A DNA stretch of 64,000 nucleotides from Oncomelania hupensis (taxonomy: Eukaryota > Mollusca > Gastropoda > Littorinimorpha > Pomatiopsidae), in the NCBI GenBank assembly GCA_036898135.1, contig CM072513.1, positions 36,105,428 to 36,169,427 on the forward strand, given 5' to 3'. Below are positions 32,349 through 44,496 of the stretch, piece by piece. The position numbers and the translations under genes are program-made. The notes under the pieces were generated by a model, which was not told the origin of the DNA, did no database searches, and saw only the letters and a program-made list of their open reading frames with translations. Positions within the stretch are counted from its first letter, which is position 1; every line of letters starts with the position of its first letter.

Positions 32349-33599
32349 ATGTCGGACCCAGTGGCCTTAAGATTGCGCTTCAAGGAATTAGGGGAAGCTT
32401 TACACTTAGCAGGGGGAGACCTAATTGCGTATATCAATGCAGAGGTAGAGAAACAGGAGGCTAAGGCAGAGAGAGCAGCAGAGAGAGAGGCGAAGAAACT
32501 CGAAGCGGCAGAGAGAGCCGCAGAGAGAGAACAGAAAAAAGCAGAATTAGAGGCAGAGAGAGAGGCAAAGAAATTAGCATTAGAAGCAGAGCAAAAGAAA
32601 GCAGAGTTAGAAGCAGCAAGAGAACAGAAGAAATTAGAATTAGAAGGAGAACAGAAGAAGGCAGCATTAGCAGCAGAGAGAGAAGCAGAAGTTAGGAAAT
32701 GGGAGTATGAGCGGGCAGAAAAAGAAAAAGAGAGGGAAGAAAAGGAAAAAGAAAGACAGCATGAGTTAGAGCTAAGAAGATTGGGATCAGGAGCTTTAAG
32801 TTCTTCCTCAACCCCTTCCCACTCAGATCAGCTAGAGGTAGCATCCAACCCTGTACAAGGAATGTCATTTCCACTGGGAACATTCAATGAGAGAGAAGAA
32901 GGTCTAGATCTCTATCTGACTAGGTTTGAGCGTCTAGCCACAGAGTACAAACTAGATCCCACTCATTGGTCTTTTAAGCTTAGTCAAGGACTTAGAGGAA
33001 AGGCTTATGACATCTACAGTAAGAGACCGACTGACAGAGTGACTGACTATCATAAAGTAAAAGAGGCACTCCTAACGGGATTCGAACTAACAGGAGAATG
33101 CTATCGGCAAAAGTTCCGCACCAATCGGAGAGTGAAAGGAGAGAGCTATGCGCAGTTCGCGGATAGGTTGTCCACAACGCTGGATAAGTGGATTAGCCAG
33201 TCAGCCACGGCTAAGACGTATGATGGACTGACAGAACTGTTAGTATGGGAACAGCTACGGGAAACCATGACCCCCGAGCTGAGAACCTTCTCAGTAGAGC
33301 AGGGCGCGGAAAGACTGGAAGATCTGGTCAAGGTCGCAGATAGGTACGTGGCCGCCCACGGAGAAGCCAAGAGCTTCAGGCGAGACCTAAAGCCTAACGG
33401 GAAAGAGGCACAGAAACGAAGCCCTAACCGGGAAGAGCGCACCGCGAATAAGCCGAATAACCCCAGACCTGGGCAAAATAAAGGACCCAACACGGAATTC
33501 GGGAAAAAGAGGTCCTGCAGAACAGAGACGGTATTGTTCGTTCTGCAACAGAAACAATCACTCCACCGCAGAATGTTTCAAGTTGGCCGCACAACGTAG
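32349..33599 (+). CDS. Gag of element 3
   Basis: ATG 32349 opens a frame of 416 codons. Residues 1-30 are a short head (MSDPVALRLRFKELGEAL). Residues about 38-145 are Ala/Glu/Lys/Arg-rich, a long helix or coiled coil. Residues about 175-340 are a Ty3/gypsy Gag domain (LDLYLTRFERLATEYKL, YDIYSKRP, YRQKFRTNRR, FADRLSTTLDKW, AADRYVAAHGEA-like end). After about 33520 the family reading moves to the +1 frame, where the zinc knuckle lies, so the last about 25 codons here are out of frame. This Gag lacks any stop within the domain and is the best preserved of the three. Confidence 0.85.
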   Translation: MSDPVALRLRFKELGEALHLAGGDLIAYINAEVEKQEAKAERAAEREAKKLEAAERAAEREQKKAELEAEREAKKLALEAEQKKAELEAAREQKKLELEGEQKKAALAAEREAEVRKWEYERAEKEKEREEKEKERQHELELRRLGSGALSSSSTPSHSDQLEVASNPVQGMSFPLGTFNEREEGLDLYLTRFERLATEYKLDPTHWSFKLSQGLRGKAYDIYSKRPTDRVTDYHKVKEALLTGFELTGECYRQKFRTNRRVKGESYAQFADRLSTTLDKWISQSATAKTYDGLTELLVWEQLRETMTPELRTFSVEQGAERLEDLVKVADRYVAAHGEAKSFRRDLKPNGKEAQKRSPNREERTANKPNNPRPGQNKGPNTEFGKKRSCRTETVLFVLQQKQSLHRRMFQVGRTT

Positions 33600-34515
33600 G
33601 GAAGAGCGCGAAAGCCGGCCAGCGCACAGAGTTCTAACTCAAAGTAGCGGTAACAAGCCACACACGATCGGAGATCACCCATCGGTGACAGACACGGTCA
33701 AGGTCAACGGAAAAGAAGCGAACTGTCTGTATGACACAGGTCTATCATACGACGCGATAGTTAGCGAATCTCTTGTATCGCGCGCGGACTTGACAGACAA
33801 GACAGTCGACTTACAAGGAGCAGACTTGACGAAACCGACGACTACTTGCCCAATAGCTTGGATCGAAGTAGAGAGTAGGTACGTCACAGGACGAATCCAA
33901 GCAGCTGTTTTACAGAAACCCCTGTATGATCTAGTGCTAGGTTGTAGGTATGTGTTCTTAGGCACGCCCCCCAAAACTGTAGAGATAGCTGCAGTGCAAA
34001 CCAGGGCCCAAGCTAAAACCCAACCACCCCAGCCCGAGTTCGCTCCGAATCCAGGACTCGAAGAGATCAAAACAGCACAGAAAGAAGACACCTCGATAGC
34101 GAAGTGCTTCCAGAAGCTACCCAAGGCGCACACACCCCCGCACAAGGGAGACTTCTACATGGAAGAGGGAGTTCTACATCGACAAGGAGATGGAGATCAC
34201 ACCCAACTAGTACTACCAGCCACCCTTCGAGCCCAAGTACTAGAACTAGGCCACAGCATGCCACTCAGCGGACACATGGGAATTGGAGCCACAGTGCAGA
34301 GAATCAGCGCACACTACTATTGGCCAGGAATCACGGAGGATGTCAAGCGCTACGTGAAATCTTGCCACCAATGTCAACGATATTCCCCGCGACATCACAC
34401 CGTACCAGTTACCTTAGGACCATCGGTAGTAGTCGGCGTACCATTCCAGCAAGTCTCAGTAGACATAGTAGGACCACTGCCCATGACCAAGAAGCGGAAC
34501 AGATTTCTGCCGTGA
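33535..34515 (+). CDS. Element 3 Pol fragment: zinc knuckle, protease, start of integrase
   Basis: The frame is +1 relative to Gag. It reads a zinc knuckle CSFCNRNNHSTAEC (33535-33576), then protease with CLYDTGLSYD (33727-33756; Leu replaces the usual Ala/Ser after DTG), a linker, the integrase HHCC finger (GHSMPLSGHMG to SCHQCQR, 34246-34380), and the first core motif VDIVGPLP with its Asp at 34462. It breaks near 34506 before the second Asp. As in element 2, no RT or RNase H lies between protease and integrase. The frame change may be a one-base mutation near the A-run at 33504 or a programmed shift. The enzyme is incomplete. Confidence 0.85.
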   Translation, partial: CSFCNRNNHSTAECFKLAAQRREERESRPAHRVLTQSSGNKPHTIGDHPSVTDTVKVNGKEANCLYDTGLSYDAIVSESLVSRADLTDKTVDLQGADLTKPTTTCPIAWIEVESRYVTGRIQAAVLQKPLYDLVLGCRYVFLGTPPKTVEIAAVQTRAQAKTQPPQPEFAPNPGLEEIKTAQKEDTSIAKCFQKLPKAHTPPHKGDFYMEEGVLHRQGDGDHTQLVLPATLRAQVLELGHSMPLSGHMGIGATVQRISAHYYWPGITEDVKRYVKSCHQCQRYSPRHHTVPVTLGPSVVVGVPFQQVSVDIVGPLPMTKKRNRFLP

Positions 34516-35030
34516 TTTGACAAAACCGAGTAAGTCCACCTAAGGTCGAAAATGAGTTTTTTGCGCCATCAAACTTGCAAGAGAATGACGCATCTTACCT
34601 GTAAAAATCAAATCCGAACTATGTTTAGATTTGGAGATATCATAGAGTAAGTCCTTGTTAAAAAAATTTTAAGTGGGGGAATAAACTGATAAAACCAAGC
34701 AAGTCCCCTGCGATTTTGTTTCGGCGATCCTCTGGCTGATGCTCGAGTTGGCATGATGACGTCATTTTCTACAATAACCTGACAAAGAAAAGTAAGTCCT
34801 CCCGACCAATGAGAAAGCGCCTTAAGAATGAAGTGGACCAGTGAGAATCCATGTTATTGCTGCTGTGCAATATTATTTTCCTGTGAAAATGATGACGAAA
34901 TTTCGGTCAGCAAAGGACGTGTTCGGCTTTTTGAAAAAGAGTTTTCTTCATGTACTTTCCTGCCCACCATGAAGGATCCTGTAGATCTTCCGCCTACGCG
35001 GCAACTTCCACGAGGTGTGGAAATAAACAA
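34507..35030 (+). other. Unidentified inserted sequence with a repeated 20-bp motif
   Basis: It begins where the element 3 integrase breaks. A motif tgaYaaaNNNNagYaagtcc occurs at about 34518, 34687 and 34780, with a partial gagtaagtcc at 34645. Spacings are irregular. An 88-codon frame (34828-35094) has no recognised domain and ends in the adjoining LINE tail. I see no terminal inverted repeats or tRNA-like head. Confidence 0.5.
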
Positions 35031-36144
35031 ACTATCCTATCCTATCCTGTCCCGTAACCCGGAGGTCGTAGGGGCACCACAGATGATCGTTTAACCAGCA
35101 TACTCCATCTCTCTCTGTCCTCAGCAGCCCTGATGGCTTCGCTCAGTGTCAAACCAGTCCATTCTCGAATGTTGTCCTCCCACCTCTTTTTCGGTCTCCC
35201 TCTTCTTCTACCTCCTTGCACTGTGCCTTGCAGAATAGTCTTTGCAAGGCCTGATGATCTGGTGACGTGGCCATACCATCGGAGTTTCCGTTTCTTCACC
35301 ACTGTGAGCAGGTCATCGTGTTGTCAAATGGCTTGTGTGATGGTCTGTCGGACTTCGTCGTTGGTGATGTGTTGGGTATAGGAAATGCCCAGAAGTCTTC
35401 TGTAGCACCTCATCTCCATGCTTTGTATTCTTCGTTGTAGATCTGCTGTGAGGGTCCATGCTTCGCAAGCATATAGGAAGATGGAGATGACAAGGGAGCG
35501 CAGCAGTCTTACTTTGGAATGTAGAATGATGGTCCTGTCTTTCCAAATGGCTTCAACCTTGTCAGGGCAGCAGTTGTTTGTGCGATCCTGGAGAGGACTT
35601 CCTGTCGGGACCCATTGTCTGATACAATGGCTCCTAAATATTTGAAGCTATGCACTGTGTTGAGGGATTGGCCTTGGACTTTGATGTCCGTGTTGATGCC
35701 ATTGGTGTTGTTGGTCATCATTTCGGTCTTCTCTGCACTTATTTCAATTCCACAAGCTTTGGAGGTGGTGTCAAGCCTCTGTACCAGCTGTTCAAGTTCT
35801 TGTTCCTCTCCAGCCAATCCATCAATGTCATCCGCAAAACGAAGATTGGAGATTGCTCTACCCCCTATGCTGACTGTGCCTTCGTGATCTGCAAGAGCAT
35901 CTGACATGATGCGCTCTAGGAAGATGTTGAAGGGTGTTGGAGAGAGTAGGCATCCTTGACGCACACGATTGTTGTTCTGAACCAGTTCCGATGGCGCTGT
36001 TGTGGAGGACTGCACTGGTAGCCTTGTCATACAGGTTTTTGATGACTTCAATAATTTTAGGTCTGATGTTGTACGCTTTCATTGTTGCCCATAGAGCTGC
36101 ATGCCAGACTCGGTCAAACGTTTTCTTGAAGTCTATGAACACAT
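35031..36144 (-). mobile_element. RTE-like LINE, longest copy, running into the assembly gap
   Basis: The minus-strand element has its 3' tail, (TATCC)n on the plus strand, at 35034-35049. The LINE polyprotein is read in several frames: RKLRWYGHVTRSSGL to REWTGLTLSEAI and VVPLRPPG (35042-35302); a thumb-like stretch (35313-35600); RT motifs RQGCLLSPTPFNIFLERIM and LRFADDIDGLAG, the FADD active-site box (35640-36000); and FIDFKKTFDRVWHAAL, RT motif A, nearest the gap. At least three frame changes are present. It belongs to the family of the loci at 8444 and 17014. The 5' part is lost in the N run. Confidence 0.85.
35509..36051 (-). pseudogene. LINE reverse transcriptase core fragment
   Basis: A 180-codon frame. 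Its first about 25 codons are out of frame. It then carries RT motif B-like QNNNRVRQGCLLSPTPFN and the catalytic FADDI box (residues about 90-95), followed by EEQELEQLVQRLDTT and FKYLGAIVSDNG. It leaves frame at about 35545 compared with the related copy at 8.7 kb. The missing motif A is in the adjacent frame at 36050-36140. Confidence 0.75.
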
Positions 36145-36644
36145 NNNNNNNNNNNNNNNNNNNNNNNNNNNNNNNNNNNNNNNNNNNNNNNNNNNNNNNN
36201 NNNNNNNNNNNNNNNNNNNNNNNNNNNNNNNNNNNNNNNNNNNNNNNNNNNNNNNNNNNNNNNNNNNNNNNNNNNNNNNNNNNNNNNNNNNNNNNNNNNN
36301 NNNNNNNNNNNNNNNNNNNNNNNNNNNNNNNNNNNNNNNNNNNNNNNNNNNNNNNNNNNNNNNNNNNNNNNNNNNNNNNNNNNNNNNNNNNNNNNNNNNN
36401 NNNNNNNNNNNNNNNNNNNNNNNNNNNNNNNNNNNNNNNNNNNNNNNNNNNNNNNNNNNNNNNNNNNNNNNNNNNNNNNNNNNNNNNNNNNNNNNNNNNN
36501 NNNNNNNNNNNNNNNNNNNNNNNNNNNNNNNNNNNNNNNNNNNNNNNNNNNNNNNNNNNNNNNNNNNNNNNNNNNNNNNNNNNNNNNNNNNNNNNNNNNN
36601 NNNNNNNNNNNNNNNNNNNNNNNNNNNNNNNNNNNNNNNNNNNN
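36145..36644. other. Assembly gap of exactly 500 N
   Basis: A placeholder-length run of N. Translations across it have no meaning. The sequence on its right is the start of the second copy of the duplicated block. Confidence 0.99.
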
Positions 36645-37296
36645 AAGAACATCAAGAACAACAAGAACAACAACAAAAAGGAACAACACAACACACAACA
36701 ATTATGAAGTTACGATTGTACATGTACTCAAATAGAATAACAACGTACACAACTGAAAACAGTATAAAACAGGTGACAGAGTGAAGCAGAAAGTGTATTT
36801 TGCTAGTGTACTAACTATAATAAGACCTGCATTTACAGTAACACAAGGTGTATATATAACAAAATCTATAAACAGCCTGACAGCAGGTGTGAAAAATATG
36901 GTACATGAATTGCAATCTTACTTTTATGTGTGTGTTGCACTTCCGAAGGGGGCTTTATTTTTCCAATGTGATCTTTTAGGCGACTGGATGTCAAATGTCG
37001 TAGTGTATCTATATGCGCCATCGGGAAACGTTTTGGAAGTGTAACTGAAGTTGAATAAATACGCCATTCGGTTTTGTATTTTGTAGGTTTATTTTATATA
37101 GCATACTATGGCAAGAGGGCGGGAGAGTGAGGTTGGAAGGAATCATGAAGAAGGGACTTGGGGGATAGGGGATTGGAAGAATGAGGTTAAGGAAAGGGGA
37201 GAAGAGAGATGAAGGGAGGAGAGTCAGAGGGAGAACATGGAAGACGAGAGAGGAGGATACGGAAAGGGAAATTAAGGCAGAAGGGAAAGAAGAAAA

Positions 37297-38437
37297 TATG
37301 ACAGCATGATGGAGAATGGAGAGGATATGACAGCAGGATGGAGAGGATATGACAGCAGGATGGAGAATGGAGAGGATATGACAGCAGGATGGAGAATGGA
37401 GAGGATATGACAGCAGGATGGAGAGGATATGACAGCAGGATGGAGAGGATGTGATAGCAGGATGGAGAGGATATGAAAATAGAAGGCAAAGAAGAGGATA
37501 TGACAGCAGGATGGAGAGGATATGAAAATAGAAGGCAAAGAAGAAGATATGACAGCAGGATGGAGAGGATATGAAAATAGAAGGCAAAGAAGAGGATATG
37601 ACAGCAGGATGGAGAGGATATGACAGCAGGATGGATAGGATATAAAAATAGAAGGCAAAGAATGGGATATGACAGCAGGATGGAGAGGATATGAAAATGT
37701 ATGGCAAAGATGAGGATATGACAGCAGGATGGAGAGGATAGGAAAATAGAAGGCAAAGAAGAAGATATGACAGCAGGATGGAGAGGATATAAAAATAGAA
37801 GGCAAAGAATGGGATATGACAGCAGGATGGAGAGGATATGAAAATAGAATGCAAAGAAGAAGATATGACAGCAGGATGGAGAGGATATGAAAATAGAAGG
37901 CAAAGATGAGGATATGACAGCAGGATGGAGAGGATATAAAAATAGAAGGAAAAGAATGGGATATGACAGCAGGATGGAGAGGATATAAAAATAGAAGGCA
38001 AAGAATGGGATATGACAGCAGGATGAAGAGGATATAAAAATAGAAGGCAAAGAATGGGATATGACAGCAGGATGGAGAGGATATGAAAATAGAAGGCAAA
38101 GATGAGGATATGACAGCAGGATGGAGAGGATATGAAAATAGAAGGCAAAGAATGGGATATGACAGCAGGATGGAGAGGATAAGAAAATAGAATGCAAAGA
38201 AGAAGATATGACAGCAGGATGGAGAGGATATGAAAATAGAAGGCAAAGATGAGGATATGACAGCAGGATGGAGAGGATATGAAAATAGAAGGCAAAGAAG
38301 AGGATAAGACAGCACAGGATGGAGAGGATATGAAAATAGAAGGCAAAGAAGAAGATATGACAGCAGGATGGAGAGGATATGAAAATAGAAGGCAAAGAAG
38401 AGGATATGACAGCAGGATGGAGAGGATATGAAAACAG
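37297..38437 (+). repeat. 49-bp minisatellite array, second copy
   Basis: Same array as at 3917-5056 with one additional A in the unit near 38038. That single base redistributes the long antisense frames (914, 769 and 445 codons instead of 973, 797 and 357), showing no frame is conserved. Confidence 0.95.
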
Positions 38438-38591
38438 AAGGGAAAGGAGGGGAGAAGGAAAAGGAGAGAATAGGATTATAGAAGGGAAAGGAAAGGATGA
38501 TGGGATAGCAGAATGGGAAGGATATGAGAAGGGAAAGGAGATAATAGTAAAAGCGAACAGAGAGGATAGAAGAAATGAAAGGAGAATGTAG

Positions 38592-39622
38592 GAGAAGGAA
38601 AAGGAGAGGAGAGCATAGTAGAAGAAAGGACAATAGAAGGGAAAGGAGAGGAGAACACAGTAGAAGAGAGGACAATAGAAGGAAAAGGAGAGGAGAGCAT
38701 AGTAGAAGAAAGGACAATAATAGGGAAAGGAGAGGAGAACACAGTACAAGAAAGGACAATAGAAGGAAAAGGAGAGGAGAAAACAGTAGAAGAGAGGACA
38801 ATAGAAGGGAAAGGAGAGGAGAACACAGTAGAAGAAAGGACAATAGAAGGGAAAGGAGAGGAGAACACAGTAGAAGAGAGGACAATAGAAGGGAAAGGAG
38901 AGGAGAACACAGTAGAATAAAGGACAATAATAGGGAAAGGAGAGGAGAACACAGTAGAAGAAAGGACAATAGAAGGGAAAGGAGAGGAGAGCATAGTAGA
39001 AGAAAGGACAATAACAGGGAAAGGAGAGGAGAGCATAGTAGAAGAGAGGACAATATATGGAAAGGAGAGGAGAGCATAGTAGAATAAAGGACAATAATAG
39101 GGAAAGGAGAGGAGAGCATAGTAGAAGAGAGGACAATAGAAGGGAAAGGAGAGGAGAGCATAGTAGAAGAGAGGACAATAGAAGGGAAAGGAGAGGAGAG
39201 CATAGTAGAAGAGAGGACAATAGAAGGGAAAGGAGAGGAGAGCACAGTAGAATAAAGGACAATAATAGGGAAAGGAGAGGAGAGCATAGTAGAAGAGAGG
39301 ACAATAGAAGGGAAAGGAGAGGAGAGCATAGTAGAAGAGAGGACAATAGAAGGGAAAGGAGAGGAGAGCATAGTAGAATAAAGGACAATAAAAGGGAAAG
39401 GAGAGGAGAGCATAGTAGAAGAGAGGACAATAGAAGGGAAAGGAGAGGAGAGCATAGTAGAAGAAAGGACAATAGAAGGGAAAGGAGAGGAGAGCACAGT
39501 AGAAGAAAGGACAATAATAGGGAAAGGAGAGTAGAGCATAGTAGAAGAAAGGACAATAATAGGGAAAGGAGAGGAGAGCATAGTAGAAGAAAGGACAATA
39601 GAAGGGAAAGGAGAGGAGAGTA
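38592..39622 (+). repeat. 42-bp minisatellite array, second copy
   Basis: Equivalent to 5211-6241; about 25 units, with the same two plus-strand frames of 170 and 188 codons made of 14-residue Arg/Glu-rich repeats. Confidence 0.95.
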
Positions 39623-39650
39623 GGGAAAAGAATTTCTGTTTATTTTGATG

Positions 39651-39966
39651 TTTGACACTTTATTTCCTTTTTTATTGGGAAATTCTGGATCGCTGCCCTG
39701 GGGAAGGTGTAGCCTACTCGCAGCCTGTGGCGCGCCAAAATCCAACCTACCTAATATAAGTGTATTTTGAAATATTGCTGGGAGAGCAAACTGGAGTACC
39801 CGGAGAAAACCCCCGAGACGTTGCCCTAGCCGAAAGTAAGTAATAGGTGGAAAAACATAACGCTCAGCTAGAGGCGGGATCGATCCCACACCTGTCAGGC
39901 GCCATTTGGTTGTAGCCTGTGGACAAGGCAAGTTAGTCCCGCCTTAGACCACGCGGCCACAACACT
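39651..39966 (-). mobile_element. tRNA-derived SINE with V-SINE-like motif, second copy
   Basis: Equivalent to 6270-6585, with the same A-box, B-box and gagtacccggagaaaacc central motif (plus-strand reading), interrupting the minisatellite at the same point. Confidence 0.65.
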
Positions 39967-40092
39967 CGCTCAAGAGAAGATAGGATAGTAGAAGGGAAAG
40001 GAGGACAGTGGAATGGAAAGAAGAGAAGAAAAAGAGAAGAGAAGAGTAAGAAAAGGATTCAAAATACTCACAATAATAAGAGGGCCCTAATG

Positions 40093-40171
40093 TTCCACCG
40101 CCGTAGCTGAGTGGTAGAGGGCTCGCCTGATACATCGATGAACCAGGTTCGAATACCGGGTTGGCAAGATA
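40093..40171 (+). mobile_element. tRNA-like SINE head, second copy
   Basis: Equivalent to 6712-6790, with the same imperfect B box ggttcgaatacc. Confidence 0.5.
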
Positions 40172-41121
40172 AAATTAGACCTTTTTCCCCACTGTCCATT
40201 TTAGCAGTATGATTGCTCTGGTAGTTCAGTGTTGATGCAGGTCCCTATTACCTCTTTCCTAGTGTGGTTAACCCCGTCTGCCATATCGCCAACAGGAGTG
40301 TAGACATTACACTTCAATCTTCATTAAAAGTCTTAATATTGCTGAATAGCAATATCCTGTCCGAAATGCTCATTTGGATACAATTCAAGTTACACATACA
40401 GTTAGAAGCGCCTATATATCAGTGCCTAATTGCAAATATAATATATTTACCGTTGTTTGTTTGTTGTTGTTGTTTTCTAAACGCACGTGGAGTCCGAGGT
40501 TTTTTGTGATATTGCTGCGTACGCGCTTTGTCAATTTCATTCGTGAGGAACAAAGCATCACAGGGAGAAAGGGGGAAGCAATCGTATGTATAATTCAGAT
40601 TTCTTGTTTGAAGCGTTAAAGAGTGGAATGTAGAGGGTTAATCTTGCAAACTGAATAATCATTAGGGGAGCGTGGTCTGCTTGTTTGTTTGCTTTTTGTT
40701 TCTTTATTTTTTATTTTGTAAACGTATTTTTATTTTTATTCTTTAAAAATCCGACATCCACGCACGACACTGTATTGTCATTGAAAATTAACATCTTCGC
40801 ATGTTGTATTTATTGATTTATTTATTCATTCAAGATTCAGGATATATTTATTGTCCTCATAAATCATAAGAACTTTTAGCGTGTGGTGTGACGATTCCAC
40901 CTATAAGAACAATAATACAGACACAACTAATATAACAAAATGCTGCATATACCACATTATCATAGAGCAATAAGATAACGTCGCACAATTTACTTCCACG
41001 GACAAATCACACTAGCCTATTCGTAAGAAAGCTTCCATACAATTAGCAACTATTACACCTGCACATCCGCAACCACACCGCGGTTGCAGTCTTCAACAAA
41101 ACAGCACGAACCCTCAACATA

Positions 41122-41210
41122 CATCACACACACACGCACACACCCACACCCACCCACACACACACACACACCCACACACACACACACACATACACACCCA
41201 CACACACCTG
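41122..41210 (+). repeat. (CA)n microsatellite, second copy
   Basis: Equivalent to 7741-7829 with the same interruptions. Confidence 0.95.
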
Positions 41211-41814
41211 TAGGTTTCTAAAAGGTAATAAACATGTGTAATAAAAGTTAAAAAAATGCAACGATTCATTCATGCATTCATTTATATATTTTTTATTTAT
41301 TTTAACAGAGGACAAAGCCGTAAAGGGTGAACCCTTTCTATAAATTTCTGATCTCCCTGTGTAGTGGCGTCATCGTCGTTGTTATTGCTGCTGCTGTTGG
41401 TGCTTTCTTTTAAATCAACACATTATTGAATGAGTGGGCAACGACGCAAAAACAAAACGTGCGTGCATGAGCTTGTATATGTATGTGTGTACTTGTACTC
41501 GTACGTTTGGGAAAGCGTGCGGTTCGACTGTATGTTAAGTTTTGTTTTTTACAAGTAGGTCGGACTACATTAAAATGTTTTTTATTGTGTTTTGTTTCGT
41601 ACTCTCTTGCACTTTACTGTGCAGTACTCTGTAAGCCAACTATATAGTATATCTTTTTCAGAGAATGTGAATCAGAAAGAAAGGAAGAAAGGGACGGAAA
41701 TATTAAATCACAGGCGAAGAGAAAGAAAACAAAGTACATATCCATTAATAATTTAATATAGGTTTATGTACATTACCCATAAACTAGTCTATAAGTTTTG
41801 TTTATGACCAATAT

Positions 41815-42641
41815 CGTGATTAAAGAACAAGAACTTGAACAAGAACGTGAACAAGAACTTGAACAGCTGGTACAGAGGCTTGACACCACCTCCAGAGCTT
41901 ATGGAATGGAAATAAGTGCAGAGAATACCAAAATGATGACCAACAACATCAATGGCATCAACACGGACATTAAATTCCAAGGCCAATCGCTCAACACAGT
42001 GCAAAGTTTCAAATATTTAGGAGCCATTGTATCAGACAATGGGTTACGACAAGAAGTCCTCTCCAGGATCGCACAAACAACTGCTGCCCTGACAAAGTTG
42101 AAGCCCATTTGGAAAGACAGGACCATCGGTCTACATTCCAAAGTAAGACTGCAGCTGCGCTCCCTTGTCATCTCCATCTTCCTATATGCTTGCGAAGCAT
42201 GGACCCTCACAGCAGATCTACAACGAAGAATAGCCTACAAAGCATGGAGATGAGGTGCTACAGAAGACTTCTGGGCATTTCCTATACCCAACACATCACC
42301 AACGACGAAGTCCGACAGACCATCACACAAGCCATCGGACAACACGATGACCTGCTCACAGTGGTAAAGAAACGGAAACTCCGATGGTATGGCCACGTCA
42401 CCAGATCATCAGTTCTTGCAAAGACCATTCTGCAAGGCACAGTGCAAGGAGGTAGAAGAAGAGGGGGACCGAAAAAGAGGTGGGAGGACAACATTCGAGA
42501 ATGGACTGGTTTGACACTGAGCAAAGCCATCTGAGCTGCTGAGGACAGAGAAAGATGGAGTATGCTGGTTAAACGATCATCTGTGGTGCCCCTACGACCT
42601 CCGAGTTACGGGACAGGATAGGATAGGATAGCGTGATTAAA
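41815..42641 (+). mobile_element. 5'-truncated RTE-like LINE with target duplications, second copy
   Basis: Equivalent to 8434-9260. The cgtgattaaa duplications are at 41815-41824 and 42632-42641. The coding remnants are the same two frames (41798-42253 and 42109-42534), with the same stops and GGATA tail. Confidence 0.85.
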
Positions 42642-43125
42642 ATACATTTTCTGCGATTATTGGAACACTTTTTTATGTTTTCCTTCTTTTTGCTTTCTTC
42701 CTTTTCGTGTATCATAACTAAGAAGCAAATGTCATGATTTTGTTAAATTCTTATGTTATTGTAATATCATTTGCTGTGTTCTTGACAGTATTTAGTTTAT
42801 TTTTATTTATCTTAATTCTACGTTACGCACAGATAAAATCAGCAACAGAAAAAATGCGACATTTCCAATATGTCGCGGTCACATCCGATCTTCTGATCTG
42901 AGGGCCTCATAAACGTGGTGCCAGGAGCACCAACACGTGCACATGTACAATGAAGGGTCCCGGGTTCCCATTCTCACAGGAATGAGAAGGCGAAGGGAGT
43001 GTCTTTTATTGCACTCATTCTCACCGCTGACTGTGCATAGCTGCAGGCAACATGTATCACCACGCCATAATTTTTACTCTAATGGTTAGACTGACAGAAG
43101 GTTACAAATTAAATTTAAAACCTCT

Positions 43126-43225
43126 CTCTCTCTCTTTTCATCTTCTTCTTTTTGTTGTTGCTGTTGTTGTTGTTTTTGTTGTTTTTGTTCTTCTTCTTCT
43201 TTTTCTCCTCCTCTTTCTCTTGTTC
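43126..43225 (+). repeat. CT/TTG/CTT low-complexity tract, second copy
   Basis: Equivalent to 9745-9842 but with five instead of four T after the CTT run. Confidence 0.85.
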
Positions 43226-44496
43226 TCATTCTTCTCTCAGTGTGTACACAGGAACAATGGAATGCAGTGCAGTGACGATTCGTAATCGGATTAGTGTTGA
43301 TTAAAAATCCCTTACATCCTACGATGAATTACAACTCCGCTAAACCCTAGAAAAAAAAGCAACTGACGAATGAAAATCCAATGGTTAGTGCTAATGGGCA
43401 TTTCAAAATTACATCGTGCGCTAGTACAGAATGAAGTCTTAAATATTTTATTGCTTAATTGTATGTTAAGCAATATAATTTTCAAAGTTCGGCGTGGATA
43501 ATAATGCGGCAAAAAGGTTACCTTTACTAAGGAGTTTGCTTTATAACTTTGTAATGAAAATAGCACGATCTCAAAGCTTAAAGACAAAGCGAAGTTAATG
43601 GCGTGAGAGAGTGAACGTGTGAAGTTCAAAGGTCACTTTATAGGCGTTCAAGTTCTTGAAGCCTTGTTTGCCCAAAGGTTAACAGCTTCCACATTTGAGT
43701 GCGAATCATTAAATGAGAATCCTTTGTCTATAAATGTTAACTGCCTATTTGTTTATTATTAAGGTCAAATAGAAGAGAAAAGTACGTAATAAAATCGAGA
43801 GAATCACGCAAAGGATATTCGGAATGGGGAGGGGGAGAGGAGGGACGTAGTGGAAATGATGAGGTCAGTAACACTTGGTCGCCCGTTACATTATTTTAGT
43901 GAATGATTTTTTGCAATTCACGATGAGTATGGCTGTGTTAATTATCAGAAGAATAAAATGTCTGTGTACGTCAAAGTTTCTGAATGAAAACAGAAACGGA
44001 AAGTCAATGAAGCAATTGAAATCAAAATTCGCAGACCCAGCTTGAATCGTGATCAAGGCTTAGAACTTCCTCATATTTATGATCAAATATTGTTGAAATT
44101 AACTCACCCAGATTCTCATTTCCATTCAACTCGTTGACTTCATCTCAAATTGTCTTTTTCTTTTAATCAGCCACATTTCTCAACTTCAAAAATTTCAGTA
44201 AGCTGAAGAAGGCAGTGAGATGCTGTGGAAATATACCAAGGTAAATCATAGAACCTGACTCAAGATAATACCTTACGTAATATTTCTGAATGACATTTTG
44301 GGAAGGAGGGAGTGAAAATCGGATGATGATAAATGTTAACAGCCTTTTTTAAAATTTGTCTGCGAAATGGTTTAAGTGTTTACTAGAGGTAGCTAAAGAG
44401 AGAGGTATAGAGCAAAAGCGGAAGTGGCGGAAACAAAATTCTTGTAGAAATGACAGCGTTTGAGAATGAAATTTCACAGTGCATTTGTACAGACCT

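Noticed and set aside
35858..36784. Long frames spanning the N gap
   Set aside because: The residues across 36145-36644 are undetermined, so these frames are artefacts of translating N.
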